Below, one piece after another: positions 53,887 through 63,578 of a stretch of 64,000 nucleotides of DNA. The stretch lies in contig CAWGXI010000007.1 of assembly GCA_963826515.1 (NCBI GenBank), positions 161,485 through 225,484 of the forward strand, written 5' to 3'. The translations under genes and the position numbers were made by a program. The notes beneath the pieces were generated by a model. The model saw only the letters and a program-made list of their open reading frames with translations. It did no database searches and was not told the DNA's origin. Every line of letters begins with the position of its first letter. The stretch's first letter is position 1. Source of the DNA: DATFVJ01 sp963826515. GTDB lineage: Bacteria > Actinomycetota > Actinomycetes > Streptosporangiales > Streptosporangiaceae.

Positions 53887-54016
53887 CGGGGCCCGCGCTG
53901 GGGCCGGGGTGGAGCCTTACCCACCCAGCTTGGCCGGGGACCGGAGCGAGGCACGAACCGATGGTCGCGTGCGGCGCAGCCCAATGTCCTGACCGGCGCA
54001 GGTTCGCCTGAGCGTG

Positions 54017-54202
54017 TCACTTGGCGCAGCCGTTCGGGATCATTTTTGTCCGCTCCGCCTGGCTGCAAACTTTCAGTACTAGAAGCTGGCGCGCCTTCTC
54101 GCGTTCCCAGCGTGCTGCATGGCCCGGGCACCGCCGCGGCGCCTTGACCTTCGCTCCAGGCTGCCGGCCGCACTGGCAGGCCCGCACCGCGCCGCCGCTC
54201 AA
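54017..54202 (-). CDS. Possible small Cys-containing protein
   Basis: 61-aa minus-strand ORF with ACQCGRQPGAKVKAPRRCPGH, a possible zinc knuckle, ending PNGCAK. Its 3' end overlaps a plus-strand motif that is the reverse of GATCCCGAACGGCTGC. No family recognised; it may be chance. Confidence 0.25.
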   Translation of the reverse strand: MSGGAVRACQCGRQPGAKVKAPRRCPGHAARWEREKARQLLVLKVCSQAERTKMIPNGCAK

Positions 54203-54346
54203 GACCGGCCTTCGCCGGTTCGCGGCGTCGGCGTATTCCTCAGCAGCACCTTCTCACCGCGCCACACCGGCGGCGAACCTTTCCCGGACCTGCGGCTACG
54301 GATACCAGCGCACTGGCTGGACACCCCGCACTGATCTACGGATCAG

Positions 54347-54560
54347 ATGATCCGGGTGCTGCGAGAGTGCCGGACCACCAGGAACTCGGCATCCTTGGAC
54401 GCCTCACGCCCGGCTTGCACATCAGGCAGCCGAGCAGACGGCATGCGAGCAGGTAGACCACCGAGAAGATCACTCCGGGATGATCCCAGCCCGCAAGACC
54501 GCCCAGGCCAGGCCAGATCGAGTAGCCGAGCCCCACAGGCTTGGGTGTAGGCGGGTTCAG
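54347..54560 (-). mobile_element. IS481-like integrase-core transposase remnant
   Basis: Minus strand: VIFSVVYLLACRLLGCLM, then in another frame REASKDAELLVVRHSR, matching the N-terminus of actinobacterial integrase-core transposases (SKDAELLVLRHENAVLRR in the family). Broken by a frameshift and cut off at the left end. Confidence 0.6.
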
Positions 54561-54730
54561 CGCAGCAGCGCGGTCCACTCGGGCATGAGGTCGAGGAGTC
54601 CGACGGCGGGTAGCTCGATGCCGAGCTTCGCGCTTGCGGGCCTGGGCGGCGACCCATTCCTCGGCAGCGGGCTCGCCCTTGTCGAAGAAGGACCAGGCGG
54701 CCTTCCAGAGGTAAGCGGCTTATCCACGGT
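54560..54730 (-). mobile_element. ISKra4-like transposase remnant
   Basis: Minus strand frame reads AAYLWKAAWSFFDKGEPAAE, EWVAAQARK, the N-terminal pattern of ISKra4-type transposases. Only about 50 residues remain. Confidence 0.45.
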
Positions 54731-54938
54731 TTCGGCTAGTGAGAGCACTGTTTTCGCAGGTCATGTTGTTGCTGCGATTGATGCGACGTTACTTCGTCGT
54801 TGCGGGCTGCAGGTTCCAGCCGAGGCGGGTGAGCTCGCGCCGGAGTTCCAGGTTCTCTCCGTGGGCTTGCTGGAGTGCGGCCCGCCGCCCCGGACGGCAC
54901 CCCCGGGCACGCCCGCTTCGGCGTCGGGACGATCCTCA

Positions 54939-55233
54939 ACGCAACGTAGCGGTGGCGGCCACCAACCTCGCGTCGCTGGCCGCCGAGCCCGTGAGCCCGC
55001 ATACCCTTCGCCACACGACGGCCCTGCACCTACTCCAGTCCGGCGTCGAGCTCAACGTGATCAAGTCCTGGCTCGGACACGTCAGCATCACGACAACAAG
55101 CGAATACATCGAGATCGACATGGCGATGAAACGCAAAGCGATCGAACGCTGCCCACCCCTCGTTCCCGACCCGGAAGGTGAAAGCCGCTGGCACTCCAAC
55201 AAGGACATCATCCAATGGCTCGAAGACCTCTGA
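54939..55233 (+). pseudogene. C-terminal part of a tyrosine recombinase
   Basis: Reads SPHTLRHTTALHLLQSGVEL, NVIKSWLGHVSITTTSEYIE, IDMAMKRKAIERCPPLVPD. The catalytic Arg/His (HTLRHT), His (LGH) and nucleophile Tyr (SEYIEID) are all present, but the N-terminal and central domains are missing. It may be the relic integrase of an element inserted in this region. Confidence 0.8.
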
Positions 55234-55344
55234 GCACCGAACTTATGTGGAGCCGGATCCGCGACCCTGCTGACAACCCGACACACAGACACCACGACCA
55301 GAAGGGCGACATCGCCCGGCTCCACATAATCCCCGGCTCCACAT

Positions 55345-55726
55345 AACCGGGGTTCTCCCGGGCCAGCCGGAGGACCAGGGCCTTGAGGTTCCGGCGGGTG
55401 GCTGGTCGGCCGGTCTTGCCCCGCATGGACCTGGTGGCCCAGCGGCGCCGGATGATGTCGCGGTGCCAGCGCAGGATCGTGTCCGGGGTGACCAGCAGCG
55501 GCAATCCGTGGCGGCGACCCTTCGGTATCACACCGAGCAGCGCCGCGAGCAGGGCCCGGTCCGCCCAGTTCAGCTTCGGGCGGCGCGGCTGCCGCCGCTG
55601 CAGGACCGCGAGCTGGTGGCGCAGGATCAAGATTTTTGCGGTCCTCGTACGTCGTAGGACACGGGCCTGTCTGCGAATTCGCCGTTCACGCGACATCGTG
55701 ATCCGCGCGCTCGGCGCGCTGGGCAT
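55345..55726 (-). mobile_element. Integrase-core transposase, N-terminal fragment
   Basis: Minus strand: ILILRHQLAVLQRRQPRRPK, WADRALLAALLGVIPKGRRH, PDTILRWHRDIIRRRWATRS, RRNLKALVLRLARENPGY. The sequence breaks at the point where the DDE domain should begin. Confidence 0.7.
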
Positions 55727-55761
55727 TGCCGCGAGAGAAGACGGGCCGCTTGCGCCGGTAG

Positions 55762-56250
55762 GTGTTGGCGGCAGCCGGTGTGCCGTCGAGTTTGGAAGCG
55801 AGCGTCTTAAGCGCGCGTTCCATGACTTCCGTCGCCGTCTGGTCGGGGTGGGTCGGGCTGGGCACGCTGTGCGGATTCGGGATCGTCCATCCCCTGCCCG
55901 GCATCGCTGACGCCTTCCGGCTGAACACCGCCATCACCCTGCCTGTGGGCGGCCGAGAGGAAGGAATGCCCGAGGGCATTCCTGGGCGCGTGCGGATGGC
56001 CCTCGCCTACTACAGGCCCATCATCGGAGCGCCAGGTGTGACCTTCCACTTGCACCGTACGACGCTCTACAACTCGATCTACCGGTTCGACGATCAGATG
56101 ATGATTAACCAGCACGCCTATGGGACGTACGGTTACATGGCACCTATCCTGCATTTGCGCAAGGTTGAGGGTGCAGATCTTTTCACGATGTATGAGCGCA
56201 GCTTCGAGTTGGCGTGGGCCGAATCGTATCCCTACGACTCGGCGGCCTGA
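55762..56250 (+). CDS. C-terminal domain of a DUF5919-like protein
   Basis: 162-aa ORF whose last 90 residues (RVRMALAYYRPIIGAPGVTF, HLHRTTLYNSIYRFDDQMMI, YGTYGYMAPILHLRKVEGAD, LFTMYERSFELAWAES) match the C-terminal domain found behind helix-turn-helix regulators in actinomycetes. The expected DNA-binding part is not visible upstream, so the gene is probably truncated. It overlaps the end of the HAD gene on the opposite strand. Confidence 0.6.
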   Translation: MLAAAGVPSSLEASVLSARSMTSVAVWSGWVGLGTLCGFGIVHPLPGIADAFRLNTAITLPVGGREEGMPEGIPGRVRMALAYYRPIIGAPGVTFHLHRTTLYNSIYRFDDQMMINQHAYGTYGYMAPILHLRKVEGADLFTMYERSFELAWAESYPYDSAA

Positions 56251-56990
56251 AGTCGCGGAACGGGACCAATGTGCCGAACCGTACTGAGCGCGTTCATGAA
56301 GGCCTCCACATCGGCCAGGCCGTCCAGCACGATGTCGGCCGCGGTCGCCTCTAGTTCCTGACGTGAGAAGATGCCAGTAGCGACGGCAATCACTCGCGCT
56401 CCGCCATCAATTCCCGCTTTAACATCGAGCGCGGTGTCGCCCACGAGCAAGGTGACGTCCCGTGAGGCGACGAAACCATATCGCTCTGACGCCCGCTCTT
56501 GGGCTGCTGGCACCAGTCGGGCGCGGACTGGGTTATCCCAACCGAATCCGCCGATCTCCCAATCCATCCATACGTCGAGACCGAAGGCTTGAAGCTTGGC
56601 TATGGCATTAGGCCGGATATTCCCAGTCAGCACGGACTGGCGGATTCCCGCTTCGGTTGATACGCGCTCCAGGCAGGCCGCCGCCCCCGGCAACGCATAG
56701 CCACGCTGGATCAGGGCCGCACTGTTCAGGCGCACTGCCTCCACGAGGGCGTCCCACTGGCGCTCCAGAGAGTAAGCGGTCGGGTCCTCCCCGTTGGCGG
56801 CCAGCAGGTTCGCCATGATGCCCAGATCCGTGCGCCCGTCCGTCTGTGGCTGAACATCCGGCGCGCGACCTGCGAGGATCTGGAACGCCAGTGCGTAGTT
56901 CTCCTTGCTCACCCCACCGTTCTCGATCAGGGTGTGGTCTACGTCCCACAACAGCAAGACCGATGCCGCATCGTCAGCCATGCAAACCAT
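56232..56990 (-). CDS. HAD-superfamily hydrolase
   Basis: 252-aa phosphatase-like enzyme. Motif I is LLLWDVDHTLIEN (nucleophile and acid/base Asp), motif II is the Thr of SVLTGNIRP, and motif IV is LVGDTALDVKAG. A cap domain lies between. ATG 56990 or 56981 (MADDAAS) could be the start. Substrate unknown. Intact and unlike its fragmentary neighbours. Confidence 0.88.
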   Translation of the reverse strand: MVCMADDAASVLLLWDVDHTLIENGGVSKENYALAFQILAGRAPDVQPQTDGRTDLGIMANLLAANGEDPTAYSLERQWDALVEAVRLNSAALIQRGYALPGAAACLERVSTEAGIRQSVLTGNIRPNAIAKLQAFGLDVWMDWEIGGFGWDNPVRARLVPAAQERASERYGFVASRDVTLLVGDTALDVKAGIDGGARVIAVATGIFSRQELEATAADIVLDGLADVEAFMNALSTVRHIGPVPRLQAAES

Positions 56991-57030
56991 CCTGCCATCT
57001 GATGAGGTGAACGCTCGCCAGTGGGGTCCG

Positions 57031-57193
57031 ATGAACTCACCGGTAGCTACTCAGCTGGTCAGAGCCGTGGATGCGATTCTCGGCACGCCGGTCCGCTATC
57101 AGCACCAACCAGGAGAAAGATCAAGATGGCATTTTACGCGATGCTAGGGGTGGCTATTCGGCCACATATGTCCGCATAGGCGTGCTGGCCTAA
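57031..57193 (+). pseudogene. Short frameshifted ORF
   Basis: MNSPVATQLVRAVDAILGTP, VRYQHQPGERSRWHFTR, then in the +1 frame DARGGYSATYVRIGVLA and TAA. The two halves join smoothly if one base near 57140 (ACG-C-GAT) is dropped, giving a 53-aa protein. Family not recognised. Confidence 0.4.
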
Positions 57194-57550
57194 TGACGGG
57201 GTTGTCTTTTGTATCTGCCTAGGGGATTGCCTTGATGGGGGCGTCGCGGTGCAAGCTCTTATCGACTGCGAGGGCAAAAGGGCGGCGGGATCGTGATACG
57301 GAGAATCAGTCGAGCCGACGCGGGTCAGGAGCACGAGATCCGTCGGCGTCTGCCCTCGGTCCGCTTCGGGGGACTGATTGGCGTCCTACTCATCGGTCGT
57401 GTGCGCCTTCGTCACCGGCGCGGGACCCGCCACGATGGTCGATCCGAGACCACTGCTCTCCCATTCGGGGCGGGTCTGCACGCATGCCTCGTGATGGTCC
57501 GCCATCCAGCGTGCCCGTATATTGTATGGCTCGCACCAGTTCGTGGCACC

Positions 57551-58075
57551 GTGAAAATCGCCAACTCGCGTCGGAGGTGGGGGGATATTTTCGCGGCGGC
57601 CGCCGCAATCGCCCTCCTCGGTTGCGCCGCCTGCTGCAGTCATGTTGGTTCCGGAGATAGTGTGCCGGTGAGTTCAACTCATATCAAACCCACGCGCGGC
57701 TCGGCGGCGTCGGGCAGGGCGGCCCCTGAAGGCAGCGTTGCCGTGAGTCCAACTCAAATCACTTCCACGCGCGGCTCGGCGGCGTCGGGCAGGGCGGCCC
57801 CGGAAGGCGGCGTTGCCGTGAGTCCAACTCAAATCACTTCCACGCGCGGCTCGGCGGCGTCGAACGTCGCGGGCTGGCCGTCAAGTACCAGCAATGGCGG
57901 CGATTCCGTCCCACCGCCACTCATCTCAGGCAGTCCATTGCCACGCGCATTGGGGCTCATCCCGCTGCCGGTATCGCCGGAGACCACGTCGTCTCCGTCT
58001 CCCTCGTCTACCCCTTCCACCACTCTCTCACAGACGCCGACACCGGCACCGCTTCCCGCGGCCCCGCCGTCGTGA
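57551..58075 (+). CDS. Repeat-containing lipoprotein
   Basis: 174-aa protein from GTG 57551: basic start, hydrophobic stretch and lipobox ALLGC, so a lipid-anchored exported protein. The mature part has three 25-aa repeats (SPTQITSTRGSAASGRAAPE type, 75 bp each, 57667-57860) and a Ser/Thr/Pro-rich end, typical of a wall-spanning linker. No catalytic domain. The longer ORF from 57293 has no support. The stop overlaps the next gene's start. Confidence 0.65.
   Translation: MKIANSRRRWGDIFAAAAAIALLGCAACCSHVGSGDSVPVSSTHIKPTRGSAASGRAAPEGSVAVSPTQITSTRGSAASGRAAPEGGVAVSPTQITSTRGSAASNVAGWPSSTSNGGDSVPPPLISGSPLPRALGLIPLPVSPETTSSPSPSSTPSTTLSQTPTPAPLPAAPPS
57667..57860 (+). repeat. 75-bp in-frame tandem repeats in the lipoprotein gene
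   Basis: Two and a half to three copies of a 75-bp unit beginning GTGAGTCCAACTCAAATCAC. The two right-hand copies are nearly identical, so the array is recent. Confidence 0.85.
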
Positions 58076-58908
58076 CAACCACGCACCGTTCTGGCGAGCA
58101 TGACCGCGGTCTGCTTGTACCTCTGGCCGCCAACGCCACACTGATCACGGCACTGATGTTCTACATGGGCTGGGCGTATATGAATTCCTGGCTCGGCTAT
58201 TTCAACGTGGGCGCTTTCAGCGTGGGGTTTACTGTGCCTGAGTTCGTACTGGAAAGCCTCAGCCTTTTCTCGCCGGGCTTGATCGTTGCGGGGGCTGCGG
58301 TGGCCGTCGCGGCTGGCGCCCGATCGTGGGTGCCGGTGCCTCGGCCAATTCGCTGCTACCTGCTGCGCAGCGGCAAGCTGGCGCGTCCGGTGGGTCTGGC
58401 GCTGAGCGCTGCTGGTGTCATCTTGGCCGTGCTTGCCTATCACGTGCGGATCAACACATACGTCGTGGTCTTCTTCATCGGGTCGGGCCTGTTGCTGTCT
58501 CGCTGGCCGGGGCGGACGGCAGGGAACCTGCAGCCTGCGGCCGACCGGATCGCCAGGATTGCCGCTGTTCTGATTACCGGCAGTTGCGCGTTCTGGACGG
58601 CTGCCCTGCTGGCGAGCGCAAAGGGCACGGATGACGCCGCCGAAGTGGCCCGTGATCTGCCAGATCGGACTGCGGTCGCCGTGTATAGTCCCTATCGCCT
58701 GGCCTTGTCAGGACCTGGGTTACACGTCGAGCAATTCCCTGCCGACGAGCACTACCGTTACCGCTACATCGGGCTGCGTCTGCTGCTTGCCCGGCCAGAT
58801 CGCTACTTCGTATTGCCGGTTGGCTGGCGGCACGGCATAGCAGCGACCTATGTCATAAACATGGTCGGCGATACTCGCGTGGAACTGCTGCCCGGTGCGC
58901 GTAGCTGA
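58072..58908 (+). CDS. Hypothetical multi-pass membrane protein
   Basis: 278-aa protein with about five hydrophobic helices in the first 190 residues (LVPLAANATLITALMFYMGW, LFSPGLIVAGAAVAVAAG, GLALSAAGVILAVLAY, YVVVFFIGSGLLL, AAVLITGSCAFWTAALLA). A soluble C-terminal domain follows (AVAVYSPYRLALSGPGLHVE, YRYIGLRLLLARPDRYFVLP). GTG 58072 overlaps the lipoprotein stop, so the two are a coupled pair, perhaps an envelope complex. I do not recognise a family. Confidence 0.7.
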   Translation: MTTTHRSGEHDRGLLVPLAANATLITALMFYMGWAYMNSWLGYFNVGAFSVGFTVPEFVLESLSLFSPGLIVAGAAVAVAAGARSWVPVPRPIRCYLLRSGKLARPVGLALSAAGVILAVLAYHVRINTYVVVFFIGSGLLLSRWPGRTAGNLQPAADRIARIAAVLITGSCAFWTAALLASAKGTDDAAEVARDLPDRTAVAVYSPYRLALSGPGLHVEQFPADEHYRYRYIGLRLLLARPDRYFVLPVGWRHGIAATYVINMVGDTRVELLPGARS

Positions 58909-59608
58909 TCGACCAAGTCATTCCAGACGTAGTTGTCAAAACGCTGACTACCAGCATGTCCGGAATCCTGGGCGATAATACCTCCAGCGGAACTCGCTGG
59001 GCTCAGATCTCCGGAAGTTTACGTCGGTCAAGCCGCTGACCTGCAAAGTTGTGCGAGCAACAATTTGCCTAACCAGTTAAAGTTGTCCGAATCTACCTAC
59101 CACCGGGCAGCAGTAGATCATCCTTACTGCTGGGGTAGGGAGTGAAGAATCTGCTGTTTGAGCGCGGCCCACAGGAGATCCTCCATTCGATCTTGTAAGC
59201 GCTCTCTTACAAAGGTTCCCGACTTTGAAGGCCTCACCGGCCGCGACTTCCGCAGATCTGGGGCTGACCTGATGACGGCGGGATCGCGAACTACCTATCG
59301 TCTGAAGGTCTTTCAGGGGAATTACCCTCCTAACGCGAGTTGGCCTTCGTGGGCAGGGAGTAGCGCTACCGCGCCAGGCGGAGGGGCCACCACGCACCTC
59401 GACGCGTTCGAGCCGACCCGTGACAGCGATCACGGTGATCCATGAACACCTCGCTGAGCTGCCCGGAGGAAGGGGAACGGATGGACGTTCGACGAGTGGT
59501 GACGGGTCATGACAACAGCGGCAAGGCGGTGTTTGTGAGTGACGAACGGGTGGCGCCGACAACGCCGATGCTGCTCGGGTTCATCGCTGTCCCCAGGTGA
59601 GTGACGTT
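58909..59608. other. Region without a recognisable gene
   Basis: 700 bp. Short open frames on both strands (for example minus 59077-59562) have no protein-like features. GC content is lower than average around 58920-59230. No repeats or RNA genes seen. Confidence 0.4.
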
Positions 59609-60288
59609 CCCACACGGTCAGGCCGTGCTTACAAGCGAGGGTCACCGGAGCCCGTGGCCGCCGCAACCGCCAACCTGGCCGCGGAGCTCACCAGGCAGGG
59701 TCACGCGGTCTCGGCGCGGACGGTGGCCAGCCTGCTGGCCGGGCCGGGGCCGGGTACAGCCTGCAGGCAACGCCAAGACGGTGGAGGGGAAGCAGCACCC
59801 CGACCGCCGTGACGCCCAGTTCCGGTACATCAACGAGGCCGTGACTGCGTTCCAGGACGACGGCAGCCGGGTGATCAGCGTGGACGCGAAGAAGAAGGAG
59901 AATGTGGGGAATTTCAAGAACGGCGGGGCGGAATGGGCGCCAGCGGGGCAGCCCGAGCGGGTCAGCGTGCATGACTTCGCCGACGAGGAGCTGGGCAAGG
60001 CGGTGCCCTACGGGATCTACGACCTGACCGCGAACGCCGGCTGGGTCAACGCCATCTCCCACGAGGTCATCATCGAGACCATCAGCGCGGTCACCACCAG
60101 AACCGGCCTGACCGTCAAAGCCGTCCTGGACACCGGAATCTACCCCCAAGGGGATCAGGATTCCCGACAAGGACATGAAGGCATTCGAGGCCCGCCACCT
60201 CCAGCGCCACCAGTTCCACGGCAACTGGAACTACACCATCCCAGCAGACCCGCCCGGCGACACGACACGCCCGAACGATGGGAATTAA
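59609..60288 (+). mobile_element. ISAzo13-family transposase, frameshifted and internally deleted
   Basis: Pieces: AAATANLAAELTRQGHAVSA, RTVASLLAG; then AKTVEGKQHPDRRDAQFRYI, VTAFQDDGSRVISVDAKKKE, VHDFADEELGKAVPYGIYDL. After NAGWVN a deletion joins to the C-terminus IPDKDMKAFEARHLQRHQFH, GNWNYTIPA (another frame). The catalytic core is incomplete, so it is inactive. Confidence 0.8.
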
Positions 60289-60354
60289 TTATGCGCGAGC
60301 GCTAAAGGGCACGGCACGCAACGGTCACCGCCGCCGGCCCCGGGGGAGGACATC

Positions 60355-60519
60355 ATGCATCCGATGTTCGTGAAGCTGTTCATCGAGACCGACGCCGATG
60401 ATCTGCTGGCCGAAGAGGAGGAGGTCAAGCGGCACCGCGCGCGCCGGTCCGGGCGCAATCGGCCGGCCGTAGTCGTGAGGGCCGCCGCCCGTGACCGGAA
60501 TCTCCAGCCGCGACGGTGA
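60355..60519 (+). CDS. Small conserved-looking protein, 54 aa
   Basis: MHPMFVKLFIETDADDLLAE, EEEVKRHRARRSGR, then an Arg-rich tail. GGGGGAGG lies 5 bp before ATG 60355. The acidic EExx helix followed by a basic tail resembles short hypothetical proteins common in actinomycetes. Function unknown. Confidence 0.6.
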   Translation: MHPMFVKLFIETDADDLLAEEEEVKRHRARRSGRNRPAVVVRAAARDRNLQPRR

Positions 60520-60684
60520 CGATAGGCCGCCAGGGCGCACGGCCCTTCGCGGACCTCTCAACTCGACACGCCAGGTGAACCAGCCCTGCCGGTATGGGCT
60601 CGGCATACGGGTGCGCCGGTCTGCTACGCCGACCCAACGGGGCCTCTCGACGGTAGCGGGTTATGTCGGGCAGGCTTATCCAGC

Positions 60685-61633
60685 ATGTCGTTGCAGCATG
60701 TACGGGTAGTGAGCCCAGCGGATCTGCGTGATGAGGTAGAGGCGATGTTGCGTGACCAGCGAGGGGCGACCAACCTCGTGGTGCTCCCGGGCGCGGCTCG
60801 CGAGCCGGGCGGCGACCTCATCCAGGCTGATCTTGCACGCGAGTGTGTCCAGCAAGTCCTCAGCGACCTGCGGGAGCTTGGTGTCGACCGGCGCGGTTCA
60901 ATCAGCGTGCACGCGGTTGACATGGCGATCGGTGCTGGCGTGCGCCGCGCCGAGCGCAATGCGCCGGGCGACGCCGCCGACGCTGTCATCTGGGAGGAGG
61001 TCATCGCCAGCACTGGCGAAGACTCGACGCTGACCTGGGTGTTCATGGCGTTCATGGTGCTGGCATGCCTGCTGGCCGCGATCGGCGTCGCGACCAACTC
61101 CCCGATCACTATCGTCGGCGCGATGGTCGTCGGCCCCGAGTTCGGTCCGCTCGCCGGGATAGCCGTAGGGCTGCGATTGCGCCGGATGGACGCAGTGCGT
61201 CGCGGGATAATCGCGCTGGTCGTCGGATTCGCCGGTGCAATCGCAGCGACCGCCGTCGTGGCCGTCTTGTGGCGGGCTACCGGTTTGGTGAATGCTGGCA
61301 ACCTCGCTCATTCGACCGGCACCGAATACATCTACCGGCCTGGCTGGTTCTCGCTCATCACCGCCCTCGTCGCAGGCGCCGCCGGGATGTTGTCGCTCAC
61401 GTCCGCCAAATCGGCGGCCCTGGTGGGCGTGTTCATCTCGGTCACCACGATTCCGGCCGCGGGAAACTTGGCGCTGGCCCTGGTCTTCGGTCGTTTTCAC
61501 GACGCGGCAGGATCAGCCCTCCAGCTGCATCAACCTCACCGGCATAGTCGCCGCCGGGTACCTGGTACTGCTCGCACGCGGCCACTCTCGGGTATCGGAT
61601 GATCGGCCCAGCCGCTATGACACAACCTCCTGA
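60685..61633 (+). CDS. DUF389 membrane protein, frameshifted near the 3' end
   Basis: Protein of about 315 aa: N-terminal cytoplasmic domain (LQHVRVVSPADLRDEVEAML) and the DUF389 core with several TM helices (WVFMAFMVLACLLAAIGVAT, NSPITIVGAMVVGPEFGPLA, GWFSLITALVAGAAGMLSLT, LVGVFISVTTIPAAGNLALA). The family end (SALQLxINLxGIVxAGxLxLL) is split: an extra C at about 61528 shifts the frame, so one frame ends at 61602 in nonsense, while the +1 frame continues INLTGIVAAGYLVLLARGHS to 61633. I annotate to 61633. Confidence 0.8.
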
Positions 61634-62359
61634 GCGCCGGCGTGCAGGCAGGGATCCTCGCAGCGGCCGGAATAAGCCAGTGACGGCAGGCCCCGGTTGA
61701 CGCTCACAGCGCCTAGCCGCGAATCTTCGCGAGACCACCGACAGCCCTCAACACTACGAGTGAACCCCGTGCCGGTCAGCGCATAAGCATGCGTGCACGC
61801 AACGTACTCAATTCGGCAGAGTCGGGATATTGGTCCACGATGTCGGGCCATGCCTTGCTGCCAGCAGATCAACCCATCGGCGTGGCATCGATGGCTGTGG
61901 CACGGCGTGTTGCAGCGCGCCGGGCCGACTCGGCGTTATCGCCGGTTCAGGCGATGGGCTGGGGGGACCATCGGAGCTGGCACTAGATCGTCTCCCGGCA
62001 GCACCATCGCCCTTTCCTTGGTGGTGGCGCTCCAGGAAATCCGCTGAGGCGGAGCCAGCCGTCGGCTGGTTTCACGTAAAGCGCTCATGGCAAAACGATG
62101 CAGCCATCCCCACCGGTGCAGCGAGGGTCCGCAGGCCCAGCCGGGTGGGACCTTCGTCGTGAACAGCGAGCAGCAACGCGAGCAGTACCATGCTGGCAGC
62201 AGCCCGCGCTGGATAAGCACAGCACGGAAGTCGCTGGTAGGCACGCCGGCGGGTCGCGCAGAACGAAGCAGGAGTGCTCAGATTCTCGCCAGAGCAAAGG
62301 AGAACGAGCATGGTCAGGAAACTAGTGCTGGTCTTCACAGAGGATTATCAGAAACTCGC
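61634..62359. other. Region without a recognisable gene, left flank of the IS30 element
   Basis: Only short overlapping frames. Near the IS30 gene a tiny ORF (62310-62361) reads MVRKLVLVFTEDYQKLA and may be the start of an interrupted gene. Nothing else supported. Confidence 0.35.
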
Positions 62360-63451
62360 CTAAGCGAGCTTTTGCTGATCTCGATCAAATTTATTACTAA
62401 AGTTTAAATTCCGGCACGGCGCGCCTAAAAGACAACGGCTCCCCAAATCAATTTCGCTGAGCATCTCGGCGAACACTTCGGCTGGCGTTCTGTAGCCAAG
62501 TATACGCCTCGGGCGGATGTTTAGTGAGTGAGACACGGAATTCAAGAATCCAGGATCGGAAGGGACCGGCGTCCCTTTCGGGATGTATTCCCGGATGAGC
62601 CCGTTAGTGTTCTCGTTCGTCCCCCGTTCCCACGGTGAATGCGGGTGGGCAAAATAGACATCGATCTTGGTGGCGAGGGAGAAGGCGGCGTGACCGGCCA
62701 TCTCTGACCCCTGGTCCCAGGTGATCGACTTCACCAGCTCGGCCGGCAGGCCCTCGACCTGGCCGATCAGGGCCGCGCGCACATGATCAGCGGTACGGCC
62801 GAACGGAAGCGGGACAATGGCGGTGTACCGGCTCGTGCGCTCGACCAGGGTGCCCGCCGCGGTCGCCCCGTTCTTCCCCACAATGAGATCTCCCTCCCAG
62901 TGCCCGGGCACCTGGCGGCCGGCTACCTCGCCGGGACGATCGTCGATGGAACGCATGCCCACGATCCGGGCGCCGGGGGTCTTTTTCCGCCCGCGCGGCT
63001 TGCGCTGCTCGCGGCCCGATCGCAGCTCCACGCCCAGGCGGGCCAGCTCGCCTTTCGGCAAGGCGTACATCCAGGTGTAAATCGTCTCGTGCGATACCAC
63101 CCGTCCAGCCTGCCCGCAGGACCGGTCGTACCTCAACCGGCCCGCCACCTGATCCGGCGAGAACCCGCGGCGCAAACCGGACACCACCCGGCAGCGCAGC
63201 ACCGGATCAGCGTCCATTTTCCGGGCTTTTGGGCGGCATCGCTCCTCCTCCGCCCGCGACTGCGCCCGGTGCGCCCGGTATTTCTCCCGTCCGCCATTGC
63301 GGGAGATTTCCCGGCATACGACCGACTCGGCACGCCCGATATGGGCCGCGATCTCCTTGTTCGTCAAGCATATCGCCAGACAGCGCGATATTTCCTCACG
63401 ATCCTCAAGCGTCAACGGCCGTCGAAGCTCCCCCACGGACCCCTCCAACAA
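62360..63451 (-). mobile_element. IS30-family transposase, apparently intact
   Basis: 363-aa DDE transposase. N-terminal helix-turn-helix: PLTLEDREEISRCLAICLTN, KEIAAHIGRAESVVCREISR. Catalytic residues: first D in HWEGDLIVGKNG, second D in TWDQGSEMAGHA, E in ERGTNENTNGLIREYIPKGT. No frame lesions. Candidate ends share TTTTGCTG in inverted orientation (62370-62377, and on the minus strand 63473-63482), but I cannot fix the exact inverted repeats. Probably the most recently active element in the window. Confidence 0.9.
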
Positions 63452-63578
63452 TAATCAGGTCCGCCGAGACTCCCAGCAAAAAACATCACCGACAGGAAGA
63501 CATCAATACCTCCGGGAAGATCACGCTCTCCCGAATAGCCCGATTGCCTTCCAAAACCCTCAACCGACGGAGGAGCCG

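Noticed and set aside
62310..63490. Exact terminal inverted repeats of the IS30 element
   Set aside because: Only a shared TTTTGCTG was found by eye, and its left copy lies inside the coding end; borders cannot be fixed without comparing another copy.
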